Source: JBOHWJ01 sp050736615 (GTDB taxonomy: Bacteria > Desulfobacterota > Binatia > Binatales > Binataceae). Taken from it: a DNA stretch of 47,936 nt. The stretch is from assembly GCA_050736615.1 (NCBI GenBank), contig JBOHWL010000211.1, positions 1-47,936 of the forward strand, written 5' to 3'. The notes under the pieces are model-generated. The model saw only the letters and a program-made list of their open reading frames with translations, ran no database searches and was not told the DNA's origin. A program made the position numbers and the translations under genes. Of this stretch, positions 24,576 through 31,918 are shown piece after piece. The first letter of the stretch is position 1. The number at the start of each line of letters is the position of its first letter.

Positions 24576-24953
24576 ATGACGCCGTACGTTGATCCAGCCG
24601 AACAACTGGTGGTGGAAGTCTACACGCGTGATATTGAACGCTCGCGCGATTTTTATGAGGCGTTCTGCTTCGACGTGATCCGCGATGAGGGCGATTTCAT
24701 CGAATTGCGATGGGAGCGCAATAGCTTTTTGCTGGAGCAGGTGCGTGACACGCCCGAGTTTCCCACTGCCGCTGTCAACGTGCGCATCATGGTGCCCAAC
24801 GTCGATGATTATTGGCGGCGCGCGCAAAAGCTCGATGCGCGTATTTTGCGTCCACTGGCGGACCGCTACTACGGCTTGCGCGATTTCACGATGGCGGGAC
24901 CCGACGGTCTGGCGCTGCGATTCGCCACGCGGCTGGCCGCTTTAGGCAAATAA
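24576..24953 (+). CDS. VOC (glyoxalase-fold) family protein
   Basis: 125 residues from ATG 24576; the upstream in-frame stretch to 24465 lies in the repeat copy. One VOC unit pair: QLVVEVYTRDIERSRDFYEAFCFDVIRDEGDFIELRWERNSFLLEQ and VNVRIMVPNVDDYWRRAQKLDARILRPLADRYYGLRDFTMAGPDGLALRFA. The DRYYGLRDFTMAGPDG pattern fits bleomycin-resistance or dioxygenase-like members, but typical metal His ligands are not obvious. Substrate unknown. Preceded by aaaggg. Confidence 0.85.
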   Translation: MTPYVDPAEQLVVEVYTRDIERSRDFYEAFCFDVIRDEGDFIELRWERNSFLLEQVRDTPEFPTAAVNVRIMVPNVDDYWRRAQKLDARILRPLADRYYGLRDFTMAGPDGLALRFATRLAALGK

Positions 24954-25258
24954 ACCTGGCGTTTGCGTCAATGGAGTGCCGACGCTTCAGCGTTTGATAA
25001 CCGGCGTTTCCGAGCCTTGTTCGTGCGTCAGGAAGAGCGGGAGAAGTATCGTCCGCGGAATGTTGCCGATCTCCGCGCGGTGTTCGAAGAGAAAGCGGAG
25101 AGGCCGAACCGGGATTCTTGACCCCGCCAGCGCCAATGATTGTTTGTCATTTCGGGCGCGCTTGCGCAGCCGGAGACGGAGCGAGCGGACTCATCTTCGC
25201 GCCGGCCTTGCGGAATTCAAAAACAGACAGACTTCGGGATGGCAAAAAAGAGTTTCCG
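24954..25258. other. Intergenic region without a supported gene
   Basis: 305 bp between convergent genes. A 40-codon stretch in the VOC frame beyond its stop (ALFVRQEEREKYRPRNVADLRAVFE) looks protein-like but has no credible start. Around 25112-25200 a ccgggattcttga and a tgtttgtcat recall the dispersed repeat, too degraded to call. Confidence 0.4.
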
Positions 25259-26431
25259 CTAGAACGGCAATCCCACGTAGTTTTCCGCGAGCGTCTGTGC
25301 GGCCGCGCGCGAACTGGTGACGTAATCGAGTTCGGCCACCTGGCGACGCTGGTCAAAGGCGTTTTCTTCCGGAAAACGATGCAGCATCGAGGTCATCCAC
25401 CACGAGAAACGCTGCACCTTCCAGATCCGCCGCAGACAGGTGTCCGAATATACGTCGAGCAGCTCGTGTGAGCCGGTGCGATAGAATTCACCCAACGCGC
25501 GCGCCAGCACGCGCACGTCCGCGACCGCCAGATTAAGGCCCTTGGCTCCCGTCGGCGGCACGATATGGGCGGCATCGCCGGCCAGGAACAGGCTGCCGTA
25601 ACGCATCGGCTCGACCACCAGGCTATTCATCTCGGTGATACCCTTTTGCACGATCGGGCCTTCGCCGAGATGAAAGCAGTCGCGGGTGGCAAAGCGGCGC
25701 TGCATTTCCCCCCAGATGCGATCGTCAGGCCAATTCGCAATCGCCTCATCGCGCGCACATTGCAGATAAAGCCTGCTGAGTCGCGGCGAGCGCATGCTGT
25801 GCAAGGCGAAGCCGCGCTCATGGCGCGCGTAGATCAGCTCCTGCGACGATGGCGCCACCTCGGCCAGAATGCCCAGCCATGCGAAGGGATAAACGCGCTC
25901 GTATACTGTCAGCGCGCCATCCGGGACGCTGGGGCGGCACACGCCATGAGAACCGTCGCACCCGGCGATAAAATCGCATCGCAGCTCGCGCGCCGCGCCA
26001 TCGTGGCGGAAACGAATGCGCGGAGCGTTGGCGTGGAAATCCTCAATCGCGACGTCTTCCACTTCGAACAGCACCTGGCCTCCGGCGGCCAGCCGCGCGT
26101 CGGTCAAGTCCTTGACCACTTCCGCCTGCGGATAAATGGTGATGGTGCGGCCGCCGGTAAGTCCGCTCAGGTCGATACGATGGCCGCGGCCCTCAAAGCG
26201 CAACTCAATCCCGTGATGGACCAGGCCGAGGCGCTGGAGCCGCTCACCCACACCGGTTTCGATCATCAGATCGACCGTGCCCTGTTCGAGCAGGCCGGCG
26301 CGCACGCGCTCCTGCACGTATTGGCGGCTGCGCGTCTCGATCACCACCGACTCGACGCCCGCGCGATGAAGCAGATGCGCGAGCATCAGTCCGGCCGGGC
26401 CGGCGCCGACAATTCCGACTTGCGTGCGCAT
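25259..26431 (-). CDS. pobA: 4-hydroxybenzoate 3-monooxygenase
   Basis: 390 residues, as in characterised PobA (394). FAD-binding GIVGAGPAGLMLAHLLHRAG at the start, ERVRAGLLEQGTVDLM, DFIAGCDGSHGVCR (the DG motif), YPFAWLGILAE, ELIYARHERGFALHSMRS with the active-site Tyr of the ELIYA segment, FLAGDAAHIVPPTGAKGLNLA (GD motif), LRRIWKVQRFSWWMTSMLHRFP and the ending ENYVGLPF with the second substrate Tyr. It uses NADPH and oxygen to convert 4-hydroxybenzoate to protocatechuate, the entry into ring cleavage. No regulator is directly next to it. The stop is 45 bp from the Ddn-like gene on the same strand, so they may share a transcript. Confidence 0.95.
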   Translation of the reverse strand: MRTQVGIVGAGPAGLMLAHLLHRAGVESVVIETRSRQYVQERVRAGLLEQGTVDLMIETGVGERLQRLGLVHHGIELRFEGRGHRIDLSGLTGGRTITIYPQAEVVKDLTDARLAAGGQVLFEVEDVAIEDFHANAPRIRFRHDGAARELRCDFIAGCDGSHGVCRPSVPDGALTVYERVYPFAWLGILAEVAPSSQELIYARHERGFALHSMRSPRLSRLYLQCARDEAIANWPDDRIWGEMQRRFATRDCFHLGEGPIVQKGITEMNSLVVEPMRYGSLFLAGDAAHIVPPTGAKGLNLAVADVRVLARALGEFYRTGSHELLDVYSDTCLRRIWKVQRFSWWMTSMLHRFPEENAFDQRRQVAELDYVTSSRAAAQTLAENYVGLPF

Positions 26432-26476
26432 GCGCTTGGGCTCGTTGCTACGACGCCGTCTGGTTAGCCGCGATGC

Positions 26477-26947
26477 TTAAGCGGTGCGCTTGAGGACCAG
26501 GACCGGAATCTGGCGCCGGGTCTTTTTCTGGTAATCGGCAAAGATCGGCATTTGCTGGGCGTGCCGCTCGAACAGGGTGCGGCGCTCATCGCCGGCAGTG
26601 ACGATGGCCTCGGCCGTGAACTTTTCCGCGCCAAGTTCGACCGTCGCGCGCGGGTGGGTGAGCAAATTGTGATACCAGGGCGGATTATGATCACTGCCGC
26701 CGTAGGAGGCGAGAATGACGATGCGATCGCCGTCGCGGGTATAGACCAACGGCCGCGTCAGTGCCCGGCCGGTCTTGGCGCCGGTCGTGGTCAACAGCAG
26801 AACTGGCATGCCCTTCATCTGGCCGCCGACGGTGCCCTGGTTGGCGCGGAATTCTTTGATCACGCCGTGGTTGAATTCGTCCATCGCTCGCCGATCCGCC
26901 AGCAACCGTTCGCTTGCTTGATGCATCTCATCTCGTGAATCCGGCAT
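26477..26947 (-). CDS. Deazaflavin-dependent (Ddn-type) nitroreductase-family protein
   Basis: 156 residues from ATG 26947, with ggga upstream; the long upstream frame to 27115 crosses the regulatory region and is not used. The split-barrel FMN/F420-binding fold is indicated by NHGVIKEFRANQGTVGGQMKGMPVLLLTTTGAKTGRALTRPLVYTRDGDRIVILASYGGSDHNPPWYHNLLTHPRATVELG. This is the Ddn/Rv-type family that uses coenzyme F420; FMN use cannot be excluded. Substrates are usually quinones or nitro compounds. Divergent from an HxlR regulator with an operator between them, which very likely controls it in response to electrophiles or quinones (inference). Confidence 0.9.
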   Translation of the reverse strand: MPDSRDEMHQASERLLADRRAMDEFNHGVIKEFRANQGTVGGQMKGMPVLLLTTTGAKTGRALTRPLVYTRDGDRIVILASYGGSDHNPPWYHNLLTHPRATVELGAEKFTAEAIVTAGDERRTLFERHAQQMPIFADYQKKTRRQIPVLVLKRTA

Positions 26948-27101
26948 AACATCTCCCTCGTCACGCGCTAATGGAAAGATGGACAGCCCCTGATGACGGT
27001 AGCCCAATCCGCGATTACGGCACAATCGGCACAACCGCCAACGAGTGCAATGGTCCGAACACTGGCCGCGGTGGCCCGCATAACGGCGCACCCTCCAATT
27101 A

Positions 27102-27116
27102 GTTGCATCATGCAAC
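27102..27116. promoter_or_regulatory. HxlR-type operator gttgcat-c-atgcaac
   Basis: Perfect 7-bp inverted repeat with a single central base, between the divergent Ddn and HxlR genes and 23 bp before the hxlR-type start. TTGCAT of its left arm can serve as a -35 with TAAAGT (27126-27131) as -10 at 17 bp spacing, so bound repressor would block the regulator promoter. Confidence 0.75.
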
Positions 27117-27138
27117 GTAATCTTGTAAAGTGCTGGGC

Positions 27139-27660
27139 ATGCGGCGCAAGACCTTCGCCCATATGAACTGTTCGGTTGCCCGCGCGCTCGAGCAAATCGG
27201 CGAATGGTGGACGTTCCTGATCATCCGCGAGGCGTTCATGGGCACGCGCCGTTTCGAGCAATTCCAGCGCCACCTCGGGATCGCGCGCAATATCCTTGCG
27301 GTGCGGCTCAAGAAGCTGGTCGGGCGCGAAATCCTCGAGCGGACGGTGGACGCCGCCGACGGACGCCGGGTTGAATACCGGCTGACCGCCAAGGGGCGCG
27401 CTTTGTTCCCGCTGATGATGGCGCTGCGGGAATGGGGCGATCATTGGGTGATTGGGCTCGAACGCGCACCGGTGCTGATCCTGGATCGCGCGAAGCGCGA
27501 GCCGATCGCGACGCGTGTGACGAGCCGTGACGGGCGCGAGTTGGGACCCGCCGACGTGATTGCGTTGCCCGGCCCCGGCGCCGCCGCCGCAACCCGCGCG
27601 CGACTGTATCGTCGCGAGGGCGCCGCGGGAGGCGGAAGATCTCCGTTACACTCGGAATGA
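27139..27660 (+). CDS. HxlR-family transcriptional regulator
   Basis: 173 residues from ATG 27139 (GTG at 27130 also possible). Winged-helix HxlR domain: NCSVARALEQIGEWWTFLIIREAFMGTRRFEQFQRHLGIARNILAVRLKKLVGREILERTVDAADGRRVEYRLTAKGRALFPLMMALREWGDHW. The last 60 residues are an extension with a short beta strand segment and an Ala/Arg/Gly-rich tail. HxlR dimers bind palindromes and react to aldehydes, quinones or oxidants through Cys. One Cys is present near the N-terminus (Cys11). It is divergent from the Ddn-like gene over a 190-bp region containing a matching palindrome, and 74 bp upstream of the CmcJ-type oxygenase, which it may also control. Confidence 0.93.
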   Translation: MRRKTFAHMNCSVARALEQIGEWWTFLIIREAFMGTRRFEQFQRHLGIARNILAVRLKKLVGREILERTVDAADGRRVEYRLTAKGRALFPLMMALREWGDHWVIGLERAPVLILDRAKREPIATRVTSRDGRELGPADVIALPGPGAAAATRARLYRREGAAGGGRSPLHSE

Positions 27661-27733
27661 TCGAACTACGCTTGTGGGCACGTGCATTTAGTGAGACGAG
27701 CAAAGATAGGATTTCCCGTTTTTGAGGTGTTAA

Positions 27734-28585
27734 ATGGAAAACATCACCAGCGTGGACGAACGTGACAGCGCCAGCGCCGTGCGGGCGCCGTTCAACTATC
27801 TCGCCGTGATGGCGGCGAAACCGTATAACTATACCTACACGCCGCTCGACGGCGCGCCGCTGACTAATCGGCGCGTGGCCAAGGAAACGGTAGTGGTGCG
27901 CAACGGTCGCGACAATGCTGAACGGTTGACGTTGGACCGCGAGGGTTTCGCTTTTTTGCGTTACCCGAGCACGATGCGTGATTTTTACGATGACGGCGAA
28001 GTTCGCGCGGTCTATTATCCCGAATGCGAACGGCTTTTGCGTGAAGCGACTGGCGCGGCGCGCGTGGTCGTATTCGATCATATCGTGCGCAATGCGGCGC
28101 GCTCGAAAGCGGGCGAAAAGGCCATCAAGCAGCCCGCAGCGGGAGTACACAATGACTATACGCTGAACTCGGCGCCGCAGCGGGTGCGTGATTTTTTCCC
28201 GGATACGGCCGGCGCGTTGCTGCAAAGCCGTTTCGCCATCATCAACGTGTGGCGGCCGATCAGCGGCCCGGTGCGGGAATCGCCGTTGGCGGTATGCGAC
28301 GCGCAAAGTCTCAGACTGGACGATTTCGTCGCCAGCGATCTGATCTATCCGAACCGGCGCGGCGAGACCTACGCGGTAAACTACAGTCCGCGACATCGCT
28401 GGTACTATTTTCCGCGGATGATGCCGGAAGAGGCCTTGTTGTTGAAGTGTTACGACACCAGCGAGGACGGCCGCGCCCGCTTCACCGCTCATACCGCGTT
28501 TATCGATCCGAACAGCCCGCCCGATGCGCCGGCGCGCGAGAGTATCGAAACACGCGCGTTCGTGTTTTTTGCGCCCTCCAATTAG
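27734..28585 (+). CDS. CmcJ/NvfI-family iron/2-oxoglutarate-type oxygenase
   Basis: 283 residues. The family includes CmcJ of cephamycin methoxylation and fungal NvfI; members are non-haem iron, 2-oxoglutarate-dependent oxygenases. Visible signature: RPFNYLAV-like start, FLRYPSTMRDFYDDGEVRAVYYPECERLLREATGAARVVVFDHIVRN, AAGVHNDYTLNSAPQRVRDFFP with the HxD metal ligands (HND), IINVWRPISGPVRESPLAVCDAQSL and a distal His in FTAHTAFIDPN. Length normal. It stands between an HxlR regulator and an SDR on the same strand, suggesting a small oxidation pathway under HxlR control (inference). Substrate unknown. Confidence 0.88.
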   Translation: MENITSVDERDSASAVRAPFNYLAVMAAKPYNYTYTPLDGAPLTNRRVAKETVVVRNGRDNAERLTLDREGFAFLRYPSTMRDFYDDGEVRAVYYPECERLLREATGAARVVVFDHIVRNAARSKAGEKAIKQPAAGVHNDYTLNSAPQRVRDFFPDTAGALLQSRFAIINVWRPISGPVRESPLAVCDAQSLRLDDFVASDLIYPNRRGETYAVNYSPRHRWYYFPRMMPEEALLLKCYDTSEDGRARFTAHTAFIDPNSPPDAPARESIETRAFVFFAPSN

Positions 28586-28641
28586 CGCGGCGAGAAATTT
28601 GTCGTCCCGGGCGAACATTGCCCGGACCAGGGAGATGAATC

Positions 28642-29352
28642 ATGGCTGAAACAAAACCGGTCGCGGTGGTGCTCGGAGTTGGACCAGGGCTGGGCGCCGC
28701 GTTGGCGCGCCGCTTCGCAAGTCAATACGCGGTTGCGATCGGCGCCCGCCGCGCCGATTACCTGCGTTCGTTGGCCGGGGAAATCCGCGAGCGCGGCGGC
28801 GTGGTGCTGGAACTCCCCTTTGATGTTGGTAATCGCGCGGAACACGAGGCCGCTTTCCGCACCGTAGCCGAGCGGCTGGGCGAGCCCGAGCTGCTGCTGT
28901 ACAACGCCGGCAGCGGCAACTGGGGCACGATTGTGGAAATCACGCCCGAGCAATACGAAGCCTCATGGCGGGTCAACGCTTACGGTGCCTTTCTGAGCGC
29001 ACGGCAGGTGGCACCCGGTATGATCGCGCGCGGCCGCGGCACCATGCTCTTTACCGGCGCGACCGCCGGAGTGAAGGCTGGCCCGAAGTCGATCGCGTTT
29101 GGCCCGGCGAAGTTCGCGATGCGCGGGCTGGCCCAGTCGCTCGCGCGCGACCTTGGTCCCAAGGGCATCCACGTCGCCTGGATCAACATCGACGGCGGCA
29201 TCGATATTCCCGGCCGTAGTCACAGCAGGCCTCATGACGAGGACTTGCTCAAGCCCGAGGCGATTGCCGAGACTTACTGGCATCTGGCGCATCAAGATCG
29301 CAGCGCGTGGACGATGGAACTGGAGGTGCGGCCCTTCAAGGAGAAATTCTGA
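28642..29352 (+). CDS. SDR-fold protein lacking the catalytic Ser-Tyr pair
   Basis: 236 residues, ATG with ggaga upstream. Rossmann start VAVVLGVGPGLGAALARRFA with GxGPGLG instead of the classical TGxxxGxG; NAG motif at LLLYNAGSG. The active-site region reads FTGATAGVKAGPKSIAFGPAKFAMRGLAQSLARDL: the tyrosine of YxxxK is Phe153 while Lys157 stays, and the position 13 before it is Ala140. The C-terminal GIHVAWINIDGGIDIPG and SAWTMELEVRPFKEKF fit a known SDR subfamily seen in environmental bacteria. Cofactor binding is likely, classical dehydrogenase chemistry is not. It follows the CmcJ-type gene by 56 bp, so both probably form one transcript. Confidence 0.9.
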   Translation: MAETKPVAVVLGVGPGLGAALARRFASQYAVAIGARRADYLRSLAGEIRERGGVVLELPFDVGNRAEHEAAFRTVAERLGEPELLLYNAGSGNWGTIVEITPEQYEASWRVNAYGAFLSARQVAPGMIARGRGTMLFTGATAGVKAGPKSIAFGPAKFAMRGLAQSLARDLGPKGIHVAWINIDGGIDIPGRSHSRPHDEDLLKPEAIAETYWHLAHQDRSAWTMELEVRPFKEKF

Positions 29353-29421
29353 GACGCTGATTTCACAAGGCGAACGCAAGTGATGATGCTGCCACCGTGG
29401 CTTGCGCAGCGGCGATACGCG

Positions 29422-29438
29422 GTGATATCACGATATCG
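29422..29438. promoter_or_regulatory. Palindromic operator before the FitA-type antitoxin
   Basis: gtgatatcac (29422-29431) overlaps cgatatcg (29431-29438), both perfect palindromes, ending 2 bp before the antitoxin ATG. No Shine-Dalgarno sequence is visible. Typical position for autorepression by the antitoxin-toxin complex. Confidence 0.6.
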
Positions 29439-29440
29439 CT

Positions 29441-29686
29441 ATGGCTCAACTGGTGGTGCGGCATCTCGAGGAAGAACTGAAAAGACGCCTGCGGCGCCGG
29501 GCTGCGCGCCGCGGGTGCAGCGTGGAAGAGGAGGTTCGCGAGATTCTGCGCAACGCGCTAAAGGATGAAACTGTGCGCGTTTCCCCGCTTGGCTCGCGTA
29601 TCGCGGCGCGCTTCAGCCGACAGGGCCTGGCTGAGGAATTGCCAGAGTTACGCGGGTACGTGGCCGAGCCCGCCCGCTTTGCGTGA
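29441..29686 (+). CDS. FitA/VapB-type ribbon-helix-helix antitoxin
   Basis: 81 residues. N-terminal RHH DNA-binding motif AQLVVRHLEEELKRRLRRRAARRGCSVEEEVREILRNAL is that of FitA-like plasmid-stability antitoxins; the C-terminal half (SRIAARFSRQGLAEELPELRGYVAEPARF) is the usual toxin-inhibiting tail. Its stop overlaps the toxin start (GTGA). It would bind the palindromes directly upstream of its own start codon. Confidence 0.92.
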   Translation: MAQLVVRHLEEELKRRLRRRAARRGCSVEEEVREILRNALKDETVRVSPLGSRIAARFSRQGLAEELPELRGYVAEPARFA

Positions 29687-30102
29687 TTATCCTTGACACC
29701 AACGTGCTGTCCGCTCTGATGCGCGCGAAACCTGATGTCCGGATTGTGGTTCGGCTCGATCAACAAGCCCCGCCCTCGATCTGGATCACCGCGATAACCG
29801 TGTTCGAGGCGCATTTTGGCATCGCGTTATTGCCATCAAGCCGTCGTCGTCAAGCAATCGAACTCGCTTTTTCCAAGCTTCTGACCGAAGACCTTGAGGG
29901 GCGGGTGCTGGATTTTGACGCGGCCTCGGCCGCGCATGCGGCTATACTAGCCGCTGAGCGGCAACGCGCCGGCCGTCCGGTTGACTTCCGCGATACACAG
30001 ATCGCCGGTATCGCTTTGGCGCGGCGAGCAACCCTCGCAACGCGCAACGTCACTCATTTTGAAGGCTTATCGGTGCCGGTAATAAATCCTTGGGAGACAT
30101 AG
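29683..30102 (+). CDS. PIN-domain RNase toxin (FitB/VapC type)
   Basis: 139 residues, GTG start overlapping the antitoxin gene by 4 bp. PIN fold: MIILDTNVLSALMRAKPD (first Asp), ITAITVFEAHFGIALLP (Glu), GRPVDFRDTQIAGIALARRATLATRNVTHFEGL (last acidic pair and the family TRN-F motif). These acidic residues bind Mg for endoribonuclease action on tRNA or mRNA. All key residues are present, so the module looks intact, in contrast to the broken AbrB-Doc pair at 21.3 kb. Confidence 0.93.
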   Translation: MIILDTNVLSALMRAKPDVRIVVRLDQQAPPSIWITAITVFEAHFGIALLPSSRRRQAIELAFSKLLTEDLEGRVLDFDAASAAHAAILAAERQRAGRPVDFRDTQIAGIALARRATLATRNVTHFEGLSVPVINPWET

Positions 30103-30183
30103 CCATCCCCGATACCGGCAGGGAAGTCCCCGGCCAGCAATCGGCAATTGCGTCTCGCTGGAGAGCGAACGCCGGGATTTTCG

Positions 30184-30642
30184 CTACTGCCGCATACGCT
30201 TGATTTCGTCGAGCAGCACGCGCTCATGGTCTTGCGGCTTGACCTTTTCGTAGGTCTTGCGCACGGTGCCGCTGGGGTCGAGCACGAAACTGGTGCGGTC
30301 CCAATAATGATTGCCTTTGAATTCGCTTTGCCCGATTCCGCACGCCTTCATCAGGCTTGCTTGCGGATCCGCCAGCAAATCGATGGTAAAGCTGAACTTG
30401 TCGCAGAAATGCTTATGCGAGGTGACATCGTCCTGACTGACGCCGACCACATGGATACCGGCGGCGTCGAAATCGGCTTTGCTTGCGGTGAAAGACTTGC
30501 CCTGAATGGTGCAGCCGGGCGTGTCGTCTTTGGGATAAAAGTAAACCACCAGCCATTGGCCGGCAAAGTCGCTGAGCCTGATGTTTTTGCCGTCCTGGTT
30601 GGGCAGGGCGAAATCCGGAAATTTATTTCCCGCTTCGAGCAT
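30184..30642 (-). CDS. bcp: Peroxiredoxin, BCP/PrxQ type
   Basis: 152 residues. FPDFALPNQDGKNIRLSDFAGQWLVVYFYPKDDTPGCTIQ contains the peroxidatic Cys44 within the DxTPGCT motif. In most BCP proteins the resolving Cys lies five residues later; here that position is Lys49. Cys80 or Cys101 may serve instead, or the enzyme may work with an external thiol. It reduces hydroperoxides in the cytoplasm. Monocistronic and divergent from the gnd operon; a TATACT box near 30815 in the gap could belong to the gnd side. Confidence 0.93.
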   Translation of the reverse strand: MLEAGNKFPDFALPNQDGKNIRLSDFAGQWLVVYFYPKDDTPGCTIQGKSFTASKADFDAAGIHVVGVSQDDVTSHKHFCDKFSFTIDLLADPQASLMKACGIGQSEFKGNHYWDRTSFVLDPSGTVRKTYEKVKPQDHERVLLDEIKRMRQ

Positions 30643-30883
30643 GGCGCGTGGCTATCCTTTCTTCGACTGATCTTCAACCGATCCGCATCGGGTTAAGCTT
30701 GCCGAGCTAGACTATCACGTCGTGACGAGGTCCCGACAAGCGTCGGCGATGAATTCAGGATCGCGACGGAAGCTTTAGGCGGTTGGCGGCGTGCGTCTGG
30801 ATGCGCACGCGCCGTATACTTTAAGTCAACGGAGCTTCCCTCAACTAATCGGCGAGACGATATTCGGACAAGGAGCAAAGCAT

Positions 30884-31900
30884 ATGCAGATGGGAATGGT
30901 TGGCTTGGGCAGAATGGGCGCCAATATGGTCCGGCGCCTGTTGCGTGGCGGCCACGAGTGCGTGGTGTTCGACGTCAATCACGAAGCCGTACAGGGAATG
31001 GTCAAGGAAGGCGCGCTCGGAGCGGCCTCGCTGGACGATTTCACCAGCAAGCTGCGTCCGCCGCGAGTGGCCTGGATGATGGTGCCGGCGGGCGTGGTCG
31101 AGGGCACCGTGACCGATTTGGCCAAGCGCTTTGAGCGCGGCGATATCATCGTGGACGGCGGCAATTCCTATTACATCGACGATATCCGCCGCGCCAAAAC
31201 ACTCCAGCAACGCGGGCTTCATTATGTCGATTCCGGCACGAGCGGCGGAGTCTGGGGACTCGAACGGGGTTTCTGCCAGATGATCGGCGGAGAACCCGAC
31301 GTGGTGAAGCATCTGGACGCGATTTTCGCCACGCTGGCACCGCCGATTGATTCGGCGCCGCGCACGCCCGGACGCGAGCGGGCAGGCGGTGGCACGGCCG
31401 AGCACGGTTATCTGCATTGCGGATCCAACGGCGCGGGCCATTTCGTCAAAATGGTTCACAACGGCATCGAGTACGGCATCATGGCGGCCTATGCCGAAGG
31501 GATGAACATCATGGGCAACGCCAACGTGGGTAAACAGCACCGTCGCGAGGATGCGGAGACCACGCCGCTGCGCAATCCCGAGCTCTATCAGTACGATTTG
31601 AATCTTACTGAAATCGCCGAAGTATGGCGCCGCGGCAGTGTAATCGCGTCGTGGCTGCTCGACCTCACCGCCAGCGCGCTGCTGGAGGACCCAAAGCTGG
31701 AGAAATTCGCCGGCCGCGTATCGGATTCGGGCGAGGGACGCTGGACCATCGAGGCGGCGATCGACGAAGGCGTGCCGGCTCCGGTGCTGACCGCGGCCTT
31801 GTACGAACGCTTCAGCTCGCGCGGTGCGGCGGGTTTCGCCGACAAACTGCTCTCGGCGATGCGTTATGAGTTTGGCGGCCATGTGGAAAAGAAAAGCTGA
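30884..31900 (+). CDS. gnd: 6-phosphogluconate dehydrogenase, decarboxylating (short type)
   Basis: 338 residues from ATG 30884, chosen for aaggag 8 bp upstream. NAD(P)-binding start MGMVGLGRMGANMVRRLLRGGHECVVFDVN, substrate motif DGGNSYYIDDIRRAKTLQQRGLHYVDSGTSGGVWG (the DxGTSGG signature) and HCGSNGAGHFVKMVHNGIEYGIMAAYAEGM with the catalytic Lys/His-type residues. This short form (about 300-340 residues, versus 470 for E. coli Gnd) is often NAD-linked. Oxidises 6-phosphogluconate to ribulose-5-phosphate plus CO2. First gene of a tight operon with tal (18-bp gap) and pgi. Confidence 0.95.
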   Translation: MQMGMVGLGRMGANMVRRLLRGGHECVVFDVNHEAVQGMVKEGALGAASLDDFTSKLRPPRVAWMMVPAGVVEGTVTDLAKRFERGDIIVDGGNSYYIDDIRRAKTLQQRGLHYVDSGTSGGVWGLERGFCQMIGGEPDVVKHLDAIFATLAPPIDSAPRTPGRERAGGGTAEHGYLHCGSNGAGHFVKMVHNGIEYGIMAAYAEGMNIMGNANVGKQHRREDAETTPLRNPELYQYDLNLTEIAEVWRRGSVIASWLLDLTASALLEDPKLEKFAGRVSDSGEGRWTIEAAIDEGVPAPVLTAALYERFSSRGAAGFADKLLSAMRYEFGGHVEKKS

Positions 31901-31918
31901 CCCAATGCAGGAGATTTT

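Noticed and set aside
24967..25122. Protein-like stretch (ALFVRQEEREKYRPRNVADLRAVFE) after the VOC stop codon in the same frame
   Set aside because: No credible start codon or ribosome site and no known family; could be read-through or a relic, but support is too thin.
25565..26467. 300-residue plus-strand ORF
   Set aside because: Antisense to pobA, whose whole length matches a characterised enzyme.
27308..28618. 436-residue minus-strand ORF
   Set aside because: Covers the HxlR and CmcJ-type genes in antisense; no signature, composition dominated by Arg and His.
30845..31882. 345-residue minus-strand ORF
   Set aside because: Antisense of gnd, which has all catalytic motifs.
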